Shown here one piece after another: positions 30,700 through 38,493 of a stretch of DNA of 64,000 nt; the stretch's first letter is position 1, and the number at the start of each line of letters is the position of its first letter. Source of the stretch: Ilumatobacteraceae bacterium. Lineage in GTDB: Bacteria > Actinomycetota > Acidimicrobiia > Acidimicrobiales > Ilumatobacteraceae. Both the position numbers and the translations under genes were made by a program. Below the pieces are notes generated by a model, which was not told the origin of the DNA, made no database searches, and was given only the letters and a program-made list of their open reading frames with translations. Location: NCBI GenBank assembly GCA_033344875.1, contig JAWPMO010000001.1, positions 248,001 to 312,000 on the forward strand, in the 5' to 3' direction.

Positions 30700-33291
30700 T
30701 CAGTCCTCTGCTGCCTCGAGAACGGCTTCCGCTTGCGCGATCCACGAGCGGACCTCTGCATCCGAAGGCGTGCGCGTCACTCCCGACGCCAGACCCACTG
30801 AATCCAGCTTGCGCCTCAGAGCAACCGCATCACACCCGGCAAGTGCCTCTACGGAGGGAACCCCGCAGAGGTAGAGGAGGTTCGCGTAGCGCTCACCGAT
30901 ACCCGCCATCGCGTCGAGCGCCGCAAGGTCCCGCCACGCTGCGAGCAGTTCGTTGGGCGCCTCAGTCCACTCGATGATCTCGGCGTCGGTTCGTCGGCTC
31001 AGCGCGGCGAGTGTCGTGACATCGTGAGCCGCGAGTCGGTCTGAATAGTGCTTTCCGATGACCGTGACCCGTGCCAGGCTCCCCAGATTCGTGGGAGTCT
31101 TCGGAGGGTCCACCAGCCTCACGAACTCCGGATTCGACTTGAGAGCGGCGAAGAACGGATCGTTCTTGGCATAGGCCGCGAACGTCGGGTGGGCCACTGC
31201 GACGCGGAGCAGCTTCAGCGCCTCGGCAGCGTCGGTGGTTCGGCGGGTCCGAACGAGCGGCGTGGCCAGATATGACGCCGCGTTGTACGAACCGCGAATC
31301 GACTTGCTCGACTCCAGGATCCACTCCTGCTCGGTCGTCGGATCCCACGCTGCGGCGAATGGACCCATCGAGTCGAGCGAGACCTGCATCTGGCTATGGC
31401 TCGATTCATTCAACGCAGGCTTCCTCTTGGACTCGTCTGCTGCCAGGCGGCTGCGGAGCAGGGCTACATCAGCGCGAATTGCGACGAGGAGCGCGTCGTC
31501 CTCGTCGCGATTTCGACCGTCTGACTTCGCTCGAGATGCGCAAAGGTTGAGCGTCGCGACAACCTTCGCGTGCAGCGAGAGGATCCCGGCCGAATCGTCA
31601 GCAACTTCCGTGGCCAACTGGTGTGCAGTTTCGATCAGGTGCTCGGATGCCCTCTCGAACTCGTCGCTCGTGGCTGTGCGTGCGGAGAGCATCATGAATC
31701 CGAGACGTGCTGCTCGGTTGCCTGGGTCAGCGTGCCAAGCACGTGCGTAGCATTCCAGTGCCCCGGCAGTCTCTCCGCCGTTCAGGTGGTCAATCGCCGC
31801 TGCTTGGTACGCGAGCGTTCGCCAGTTGGTCGCACCGCCAAGACCTTCGACCTGTTGGAGCTCATCACCCTCGAACTCTCGCAGCAGCTCGAGCAAGACC
31901 CACGTTGCCGCCGGGCGTGCGAGATCTGTGTGAGACGTCGTCGATTTCTCGGATTCCTTGTCGGACTTGACCGATTCTTGGTCGCCAGCGAGGCTTCGAC
32001 CCAACTCTCTTGAATAGATCGCGGCGGCAGAGACGAGGGTTCGACCGTGCCTGAGCTGGATCGAGATGCCTTCACCGCGACGGCCGGCAGCGATCAGTTG
32101 ACCCGATATCTGTAGGTCCGAGCCCGTCTGCAACAGCGCTTGGAACAACTTGACTGCGGCCGCGACCACCTTGTCTTCCGGACCGCTGAGCGCACTGATG
32201 GAGTCGCTGTCCAGTTGCGCGTGTGCAAACGGATCGACGACCTCGATGCTCCCCCCCTTGTCCTCGACGAGGCGTGCCAGCTCGGTCGCTATCAGCTGCC
32301 CTATGGGCGAGCCAGGATCGACCGCACCATCGGCGCTCGAGAAGCGATCGAATCGGACGCGCTGACGCTGGGCCAGGACCCACCCGAGCGCGACGAAGAT
32401 CATGGTGGGCACAGCCACGGTGAGATACGGATCCGCAAAAGTCCAGTCGCTCTGTGAATAGATGAGGCTGGCGACGATCGCAGCTAGCGCCGCACCTACC
32501 GCCAGTTCCCAAGCGAACTCCTCGCTGGGCAGCAGTGCGAAACCCACGAGGAGGACCGCAATCGCCGGCGGGATGATGTCGATCCAGAGAGGGATTGATG
32601 TGTCCGAAAGACGGATGACGAGACCCGCTGCCAATAACACGCCAATTGCCGCACGCGAGCCCTGCTGCCGGCGCAGAGATCGACGGATCCACGGCGCGCC
32701 TCGACGTCCGATCGCGGTACCTACTGCGTTCAGCAGTGGCAGGGCCAGGGCGACGAGCAGCAGCGCCTGGCCGATTCGAGTCGCGGTGTCCTGGGAATTG
32801 GACCAAACACCAGACCACCATCCTTCGGCTGTCGTCCGTCCCGTCTCGGAGGTGGGTTCGTCCGGGATCTCGGCAAGTGCCTCGTTGACGTCGTCGCTGA
32901 GGCTGCGGTCCAGACGAACGGCATCGGCGCAAGTGGCGAGAGCTTCCTGCTGAGCTTCCGACCACTTCGTGGCATCAGCTTGCGCCGCTGTGTCGGCCGC
33001 CGCTTGGCACGCTTGTTTCTGGTCGTCCGCTTCCTCTCGTTGGCGATCGGTCAGCAGGAGTCCCCGCGCGCACTCTGGATGGTCCTTGTCGGTGTTGAAC
33101 GCGTCGCTCGCTGCGTCGAGTTGGCCAGCGGAAAGCAAGGCGTAGCCCGTTGTGCACGACTCGGGCACCTCGCTCGTTGCAGAGACTGCACGAGGAGGCA
33201 CGACGAGTGCACCGACAAGGAGGACGAACAGCGCCCCAGCCACCAATCGACCAATCGACCAACGCCAGCCCATCCGCGAAACGTACTGCAC
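30700..33291 (-). CDS. Large membrane protein with TPR-like region and C-terminal helix-hairpin-helix domain
   Basis: This 863-aa protein has an N-terminal signal/anchor, a helical extracytoplasmic part with two Cys, then four to five membrane segments (about residues 170-300), a cytoplasmic region with TPR-like helices, and a C-terminal tandem helix-hairpin-helix of the DUF4332 type (GIGERYANLLYLCGVPS). Codon use is less GC-biased than neighbours (many TCG/GAC but also AGT and CAA), hinting at transfer. It sits directly beside the tRNA-Gly fragment, so it may be chromosomal cargo of an older insertion. The function is unknown. Confidence 0.75.
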   Translation of the reverse strand: MQYVSRMGWRWSIGRLVAGALFVLLVGALVVPPRAVSATSEVPESCTTGYALLSAGQLDAASDAFNTDKDHPECARGLLLTDRQREEADDQKQACQAAADTAAQADATKWSEAQQEALATCADAVRLDRSLSDDVNEALAEIPDEPTSETGRTTAEGWWSGVWSNSQDTATRIGQALLLVALALPLLNAVGTAIGRRGAPWIRRSLRRQQGSRAAIGVLLAAGLVIRLSDTSIPLWIDIIPPAIAVLLVGFALLPSEEFAWELAVGAALAAIVASLIYSQSDWTFADPYLTVAVPTMIFVALGWVLAQRQRVRFDRFSSADGAVDPGSPIGQLIATELARLVEDKGGSIEVVDPFAHAQLDSDSISALSGPEDKVVAAAVKLFQALLQTGSDLQISGQLIAAGRRGEGISIQLRHGRTLVSAAAIYSRELGRSLAGDQESVKSDKESEKSTTSHTDLARPAATWVLLELLREFEGDELQQVEGLGGATNWRTLAYQAAAIDHLNGGETAGALECYARAWHADPGNRAARLGFMMLSARTATSDEFERASEHLIETAHQLATEVADDSAGILSLHAKVVATLNLCASRAKSDGRNRDEDDALLVAIRADVALLRSRLAADESKRKPALNESSHSQMQVSLDSMGPFAAAWDPTTEQEWILESSKSIRGSYNAASYLATPLVRTRRTTDAAEALKLLRVAVAHPTFAAYAKNDPFFAALKSNPEFVRLVDPPKTPTNLGSLARVTVIGKHYSDRLAAHDVTTLAALSRRTDAEIIEWTEAPNELLAAWRDLAALDAMAGIGERYANLLYLCGVPSVEALAGCDAVALRRKLDSVGLASGVTRTPSDAEVRSWIAQAEAVLEAAED

Positions 33292-33873
<582 letters not shown>

Positions 33874-34041
33874 GTGAACGAGATGCGCCGGGTGGTGGCT
33901 CACTACGTGGAGAAAGTGACCGTGCTCCCGGCCATGACCGAAGACCCCCGCACGGGCAAGCCGCGGAAGGCCACGGACCGGGAGCGCATCGCCCTCACCC
34001 TTCGAGTGGAGCGCGACCTCGTACCCGTCGTGTTGCGCTAA
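33874..34041 (+). pseudogene. Remnant of a serine recombinase C-terminus
   Basis: A 55-aa frame (RRVVAHYVEKVTVLPA ... DRERIALTLRVE) resembles the C-terminal end of large serine recombinases. The preceding short frame at 33821-33877 (DDTLARWEAL) has the matching WEAL segment but lies one base out of phase and overlaps it by GTGA. No catalytic domain is present. I read it as a decayed recombinase tail at the island edge; the family match is by pattern only. Confidence 0.4.
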
Positions 34042-34077
34042 CTCGACGCAAGGTGCTCCCTGCCGAGTTCCGGCTCG

Positions 34078-34671
34078 CTACCACTGCGGCTCGCCAACCG
34101 GAGCGATGGTCTCCAGGAACTTGGGGAGATCCTCGATCTGCTTCAAGAGTTGTCCCGACAGGTACCGAACCCATCGGTATCCGGCAGCATCACGGAACGC
34201 GATGCCTCTTGCGTGGCTTGGCGTCGCGAACGCAGCCTCGATTGTGAGTCCGACAAACACCATCGTGGACTGGTCTTCGGTGAGCACCGTCGTGCTCTCA
34301 TCCTGCGGCGTCACGTGGGCGACACCCTGAAACACGACGAACGCTCTAACGTCGTAGACCGGAAGCTGGCTTGAGTTCCGTGCGACGACTATCAGTGCGT
34401 CAGGCTGGGACTTCCGGGCTGTACGCCCTCCCGCTGAGCATGTCACCATCCTGGCTTGCCAAGCGAGTCGCTCGGCTGCGTCGATGCCGAATCGTCGCCG
34501 CTCGATCTCGATCGCCTCCCTGGTCAGATCGCGTTCAGCCTCGATGTTCTCCTGCGACCGCTTGCGCTCGCTCCTCGTTGCCACGACTGCGTAGGCAACT
34601 GCCGCTCCGGCCATTGCGCCGCCGAACCACTCGCCGACGGTGCCCCACTGGATGTCGTCCCACCACGCCAT
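34078..34671 (-). CDS. Membrane-anchored hypothetical protein with coiled coil
   Basis: This 197-aa protein has one N-terminal membrane helix (about residues 17-31), a charged coiled-coil (RSQENIEAERDLTREAIEIE region) and a soluble beta-rich domain ending in RDAAGYRWVRY. This layout is frequent among unnamed proteins of actinobacterial mobile elements. The function is unknown. Confidence 0.65.
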   Translation of the reverse strand: MAWWDDIQWGTVGEWFGGAMAGAAVAYAVVATRSERKRSQENIEAERDLTREAIEIERRRFGIDAAERLAWQARMVTCSAGGRTARKSQPDALIVVARNSSQLPVYDVRAFVVFQGVAHVTPQDESTTVLTEDQSTMVFVGLTIEAAFATPSHARGIAFRDAAGYRWVRYLSGQLLKQIEDLPKFLETIAPVGEPQW

Positions 34672-34692
34672 CTCACGATGGTAGAGGGGGCT

Positions 34693-35079
34693 CTACTCGT
34701 CGGAGTCGTCATTGCTGCCAAGGTGCTCCCACAGCCACGCGCCGAACATGGCGACGAACAGATCCCACGACTTCTCGTGGAGGAGTTCGATCACCATGTT
34801 GACTCCGGCTCCGTCGCCGCCCTGGCTGAAAACGGAGGACTCGACTTGCCAGGAGATCGCCTGTGGGGCTTCGTAGATGCTGAGCCCGAGCCCATGTTCG
34901 TCTCTGAGGAACACCTCCGAGACGAAGTCGTTGACCGAGTCGTTGAGCGCATCGAGCGAGACCTCAGTCCCGAGTTCCTCCGGAGCCTGTACGCGATGTT
35001 CCTTGAGGATCTCTCCGGTGCCGACGAAGGTGCCGTCCCGAAGTCGGATGTCCAGCACCAGCGAGTCGAAATACGCCAC
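34693..35079 (-). CDS. Hypothetical protein
   Basis: A 128-aa acidic protein starting at a GTG (VAYFDSLVLDIRLRDG) 12 bp after the stop of the preceding small gene. It has no membrane segment and no recognised motif. Its close spacing with the 61-aa gene suggests a two-gene unit. Confidence 0.6.
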   Translation of the reverse strand: MAYFDSLVLDIRLRDGTFVGTGEILKEHRVQAPEELGTEVSLDALNDSVNDFVSEVFLRDEHGLGLSIYEAPQAISWQVESSVFSQGGDGAGVNMVIELLHEKSWDLFVAMFGAWLWEHLGSNDDSDE

Positions 35080-35090
35080 GGGTGCGACCC

Positions 35091-35276
35091 CTACGCCCGC
35101 TCGATCCAGGCGACCGTGTTGGCGGGCACCCGCAGAACCTGCCGCGTGCGACCGGCTGTGCCTTGGTTCACGTAGAAGTCGATCCAGTGCGAGTCGGCCG
35201 AGTCCGACCATCCGTCGGCCTCAATCTCCTCGGAGTTCCGGCTTCCTCGGTTGTAGCTGATCTTCATAGTTGCCAT
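35091..35276 (-). CDS. Small hypothetical protein
   Basis: A 61-aa protein with an all-beta look (KISYNRGSRNS, WIDFYVNQG, RQVLRVPANTVAWIE). I chose the ATG at 35276; GTG 35285 and ATG 35267 are alternatives. It lies just beyond the IS110 transposase gene and is followed closely by the 128-aa gene. No family was recognised. Confidence 0.55.
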   Translation of the reverse strand: MATMKISYNRGSRNSEEIEADGWSDSADSHWIDFYVNQGTAGRTRQVLRVPANTVAWIERA

Positions 35277-35346
35277 GGCGACCACGCTACGCGTGGGGTG
35301 TCACGTAGTTTCTTTGGCTCTCCTGCGTCTTGTGCCCGGACCTGGG

Positions 35347-36585
35347 TTATGCGGCGGTGAGTTCGACCTGGTAGCCGAGTCGTTCGAGCTGCTTCACGAG
35401 TTGTTTGCGGCGATGCTCGGGTTGGTCGCGTCCGGCGAGATAGTCGGTGCCGAGTTCGGTGTAGATGGTTTCCTCCGCGAGGAGGTGCCAGCAGATCACC
35501 AGGATCGTGTGGGCGATCGCGATCAACGCTCGCTGCTCGCCACGTCGTTTCGCGATCCGCCAGTAGCGGACCTTGAGATAGCAGTCCTTGGTCCGCACTG
35601 CTGACCACGCGGCCTCGACGAGCGCTGACGTGAGCCACGGGCTGCCATGTCGGGTCTTGGTCGAGCGGTGCTTGCCGGCCGATTCGTTGTTGCCCGGGCA
35701 CAGTCCCGCCCACGACGCCAGATGACCCGGTGTCGGGAAGCGAGACATGTCGACACCGATCTCGGCAACGATGATCTCGGCGTTCCGACGAGCAATCCCC
35801 GGGATCGTGTCGATCCGGTCCCGGGCCTCAGCGAAAGGGCTCATCAGCTGATCGACGTTGTCGTCGAGATCGGTCACGGCCCGGTCCAGGTAGTCGATGT
35901 GGTTCAGGATCTGACGGCACATGACGGCATGGAAGTCACCGAATCGTCCCGGCACCGCCCGAGCGAGCAGATCCTTCTTCGCCTTCAGTTTGCGTTGAGC
36001 CATCCCGGCCAACACCTCCGGGTCGCGTTCACCGTCACAGAGCGCTTCGAGGATCATTCGAGCAGTCACCCCGGTCGTGTCCGACACCACCGCAGAGAGC
36101 TTCACGTTGGCGTCTTCCAACAGCTTCTGGAGCCGCTGCACCTCACGGCCGCGTTCCTCGGTGAGCTGACGCCGATAACGGGTGATCTCACGCAACTGCC
36201 GGAACTCGACCGGAGGAACGAACGAACCCCGCAACAGGCCACACTCCAGCAGCTGCGCAATCCAGGTCGCGTCGTTCACATCGGTCTTGCGGCCCGGCAC
36301 GTTCTTCACGTGTTGCGGGTTCACCAACAACATCTCCTCGAACGCACCCTCGTCGAGGACCTGCCACACCGGCTTCCAGAACACACCGGTTGCCTCCATC
36401 GCCACCTGCGTCACACCGAGCTCGGTGAGCCACACCCGCAACTCGACCAGATCAGCATCGAACGTCGAGAACGTCCGCACCACGGTATCTCGTTTCCGGC
36501 GGCCTGTTCCTGGCGACCGCACCGCCGCCACGACCGTCTTCTTGTGCACGTCGAGACCGGCGCACCGGTCAACGATCACCTCCAT
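35347..36585 (-). CDS. IS110-family transposase
   Basis: This 412-aa protein has an N-terminal DEDD RuvC-like domain (first Asp in GLDVHKKTVVAAV; MEATGVFWKPVW; VNPQHVKNVPGRKTDVNDA) and a C-terminal helix-hairpin-helix and transposase_20 domain (RIDTIPGIARRNAEIIVAEIG; SWAGLCPGNNESAGK). This is the IS110 layout, and the gene looks complete. IS110 elements insert without terminal inverted repeats and use an RNA guide encoded in their ends. The start ATG at 36585 has a GGGAGGCC ribosome site. Confidence 0.92.
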   Translation of the reverse strand: MEVIVDRCAGLDVHKKTVVAAVRSPGTGRRKRDTVVRTFSTFDADLVELRVWLTELGVTQVAMEATGVFWKPVWQVLDEGAFEEMLLVNPQHVKNVPGRKTDVNDATWIAQLLECGLLRGSFVPPVEFRQLREITRYRRQLTEERGREVQRLQKLLEDANVKLSAVVSDTTGVTARMILEALCDGERDPEVLAGMAQRKLKAKKDLLARAVPGRFGDFHAVMCRQILNHIDYLDRAVTDLDDNVDQLMSPFAEARDRIDTIPGIARRNAEIIVAEIGVDMSRFPTPGHLASWAGLCPGNNESAGKHRSTKTRHGSPWLTSALVEAAWSAVRTKDCYLKVRYWRIAKRRGEQRALIAIAHTILVICWHLLAEETIYTELGTDYLAGRDQPEHRRKQLVKQLERLGYQVELTAA

Positions 36586-36830
36586 GTTGGCCTCCCTTCG
36601 GGTTGTTCCGGTGGGCCCGGTCGGGATCAAAGTTTCAAAGACGGTGTCACACGTGCTCGCAGCACAATCGCAGGCCACCTGCGGGATCCCGCCGTCATGG
36701 TGTGACGCGGGTCAGCACAGCTGACACCACTCCCCTTTACGACGTCTCCCGGACCCACCCCAAACTTCATCCCCGCAGCCAGCGGGCGTCAAGCCCGCCA
36801 TCACTGGTGTGACAGGGTTCGCGGAGTCGT
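36586..36830 (-). ncRNA. Candidate IS110 bridge RNA leader
   Basis: The noncoding leader upstream of the IS110 transposase has several hairpins: GCGGGC/GCCCGC (36782-36798), GTCAGC/GCTGAC (36711-36725) and the palindrome GCGGGATCCCGC (36681-36692). IS110 elements are known to encode a structured bridge RNA in this position that specifies donor and target. That this leader encodes one is inferred from family and location; exact ends are unknown. Confidence 0.4.
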
Positions 36831-36842
36831 GGCGGCGCGGCC

Positions 36843-37073
36843 CTACTCGGCGCCGATGACCACTCCCAGCACGATGAGCGACCAGTGGTGGGCAGCCTCA
36901 CCGCAGTCCACGCAGCGATGCTCCGAGGCCGGGCCGTAGAACTTCCGCAACGCCCAGTGCATGGACGTGTACTTCATCGGGGTGGCACCCCACGCTGGCA
37001 TGACCGGGAGATCCTCCCAGTCGCCGATCTCGGTCAACTCTGCGAGGTACTCGGGTTCGATGCGCTCGTTCAC
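36843..37073 (-). CDS. Small zinc-binding protein
   Basis: A 76-aa protein (GTG start) with a central W-rich region and a C-terminal zinc motif HRCVDCGEAAHHWS, reminiscent of HNH-type phage or plasmid proteins. It is the last of four minus-strand genes; its GTG overlaps the stop of the preceding gene. Confidence 0.6.
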   Translation of the reverse strand: MNERIEPEYLAELTEIGDWEDLPVMPAWGATPMKYTSMHWALRKFYGPASEHRCVDCGEAAHHWSLIVLGVVIGAE

Positions 37074-37255
37074 TTCTCCACCCCCAGACGCTCGGCCAGG
37101 GCATCCAACTCGGACTCGAACGTGGCCTCGGCGATCGCCTCCACAGCGTCCTCGTCGGCACGAGCCTCGCGGTAGCGCGGCCCGCAGTACACCTGGACGG
37201 TCTCTCCGGCCGCCTGGTCGAAGTAGCGGTAGCGATCGACCCTGATCCCTATCAT
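37070..37255 (-). CDS. Small hypothetical protein of overlapping gene chain
   Basis: A 61-aa protein with a beta-rich N-terminus (IGIRVDRYRYFDQAAGE) and an acidic amphipathic C-terminal helix. Its ATG overlaps the stop of the upstream 60-aa gene, and its stop overlaps the next start. No family was recognised. Confidence 0.6.
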   Translation of the reverse strand: MIGIRVDRYRYFDQAAGETVQVYCGPRYREARADEDAVEAIAEATFESELDALAERLGVEK

Positions 37256-37434
37256 CCTGGCTGGGTCTTACGAGGGGACGACCGGTCGCCGCGTTCCTGA
37301 ACCCGTTGGCGTGCGACCCATCGCAGCACATCGGCGACGACCTGGGCGTCGTGCCGGCCGAGCGCGCCGTCCATCGACAGGGAACGGGCAAGCTGTTCGA
37401 GTTCGTGGGGCGGCGGGAGTTCGTCGTCGGTCAT
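37252..37434 (-). CDS. Small hypothetical protein of overlapping gene chain
   Basis: A 60-aa helical protein (HELEQLARSLSMDGALGRHDAQVV) with a basic tail. Its stop overlaps the start of the next gene by sharing TGA/ATG bases. No function is known; such chains are common in integrative plasmids of actinobacteria. Confidence 0.55.
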   Translation of the reverse strand: MTDDELPPPHELEQLARSLSMDGALGRHDAQVVADVLRWVARQRVQERGDRSSPRKTQPG

Positions 37435-37469
37435 GCGCCGATCATGACGAGAGGGTGTCGCAGTCCCGT

Positions 37470-37721
37470 TCAGTAACTGCCGAAATGCGCTTGGCAGTAC
37501 TTCTCTCCCGGCAAGGGTGCTCCACAACACGGACGTTTGACAGAACCCCTACCCACCTGACCGGCGCACGCTTGCGGTGCCTGTGGTTTGGCCTCGCGTC
37601 GCTCATGATCCCATCGACACGGATCATGGCCGTAGCAGAAATCTGAACCCCGAGCGACGTAGGACACACAGGGCGTCCCGTCCTTACGAACGGTGAGACA
37701 CATTCTCGGCACGGGCTTCAT
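37470..37721 (-). CDS. Small Cys-rich zinc-binding protein
   Basis: An 83-aa protein with two zinc-binding halves: C-x8-C then FCYGHDP, and CCGAPLPGEKYCQAHF at the C-terminus. The G-x-F-C-x-x-H-D-P pattern is typical of small DNA-associated proteins on mobile elements. It is first in the minus-strand chain ending at 36843. Confidence 0.6.
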   Translation of the reverse strand: MKPVPRMCLTVRKDGTPCVSYVARGSDFCYGHDPCRWDHERREAKPQAPQACAGQVGRGSVKRPCCGAPLPGEKYCQAHFGSY

Positions 37722-37758
37722 CGGCTTCTGCGCCCAGGGAATCGCGGCCAGTTGTAGA

Positions 37759-38031
37759 TCATGCGGTCACCATCAGCGCACCGCCGGCTTCAATCACGTG
37801 AGCTGGTTGGAGATTGCCGTGTGTGTCGTACTTGCGAATGAGCACCTGAGCACCACCGACCTCGTCCGACGCCAGCTCGATTGCCAACGCACTGTCGTCA
37901 ACGCACCGCAGCAGAGCCCCCATCGGCACCGAGGGTCCTCCATCCTGCGGGTCAAGCCGATGAAAGATCCATACCTCGGCGCATCGCCCGATCATGTCTT
38001 CGTAGATCTGTTGCAGCGTCATCTCTGACAT
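37759..38031 (-). CDS. Hypothetical protein
   Basis: A 90-aa protein with an amphipathic N-terminal helix and a beta-rich remainder ending in GGALMVTA. No family was recognised. Its start lies 85 bp from the IS3 left end, and the IS sits between this gene and the divergent sigma-factor operon. Confidence 0.55.
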   Translation of the reverse strand: MSEMTLQQIYEDMIGRCAEVWIFHRLDPQDGGPSVPMGALLRCVDDSALAIELASDEVGGAQVLIRKYDTHGNLQPAHVIEAGGALMVTA

Positions 38032-38115
38032 CCCTTTCTGTCCGTGACGTTCTGAATCACGTCCTCATAGAGACATCACCCGCGGAGCCAAACGTAACGC
38101 GCCGCTCTGGCGCTC

Positions 38116-38145
38116 GGGTCTGCTGCATGAATCGGTGACATCTCA
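38116..38145 (+). repeat. IS3 left terminal inverted repeat
   Basis: It begins GGGTCTGCTGCATGAATCGG and matches the right repeat in its first 12 bases and again in the TCGGTGACA block. The flanking three bases are CTC (38113-38115). Confidence 0.85.
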
Positions 38146-38184
38146 TCTGGCTTGCTCGAGGAGCGGGCCTGGAAGGATGTTGCT

Positions 38185-38493
38185 ATGCCGAAGCCGTACC
38201 CGAAGGAGTTCCGCGACGACGTCGTGAGAGTCGCCCAGAACCGTGAGTCGGGGGTGACGCTCGAGCAGATAGCGAAGGACTTCGGGATCCACCCGATGAC
38301 CCTGTCGAACTGGCTCTCCCAGACCGCCATCGACGCCGGCACCAAACCCGGCAAGACCACCGCGGACAATGCCGAGTTGCGCGAAGCGAACAAGCGGATC
38401 CGTCTGTTGGAGCAAGAGAACGAAGTGCTGCGCCGAGCGGCTGCGTATCTGTCGCAGGCGAACCTGCCGGGAAAAGGATCTACCCGCTCGTGA
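38185..38493 (+). CDS. IS3-family transposase OrfA
   Basis: A 102-aa protein with an N-terminal helix-turn-helix (GVTLEQIAKDFGIHPMTLSNW) and a C-terminal leucine-zipper helix (ANKRIRLLEQENEVLRRA). Near its end the sequence GGGAAAAG (38469-38476) allows a -1 shift into the OrfB frame, giving the OrfAB fusion typical of IS3. The ATG at 38185 is the conventional start. Confidence 0.9.
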   Translation: MPKPYPKEFRDDVVRVAQNRESGVTLEQIAKDFGIHPMTLSNWLSQTAIDAGTKPGKTTADNAELREANKRIRLLEQENEVLRRAAAYLSQANLPGKGSTRS

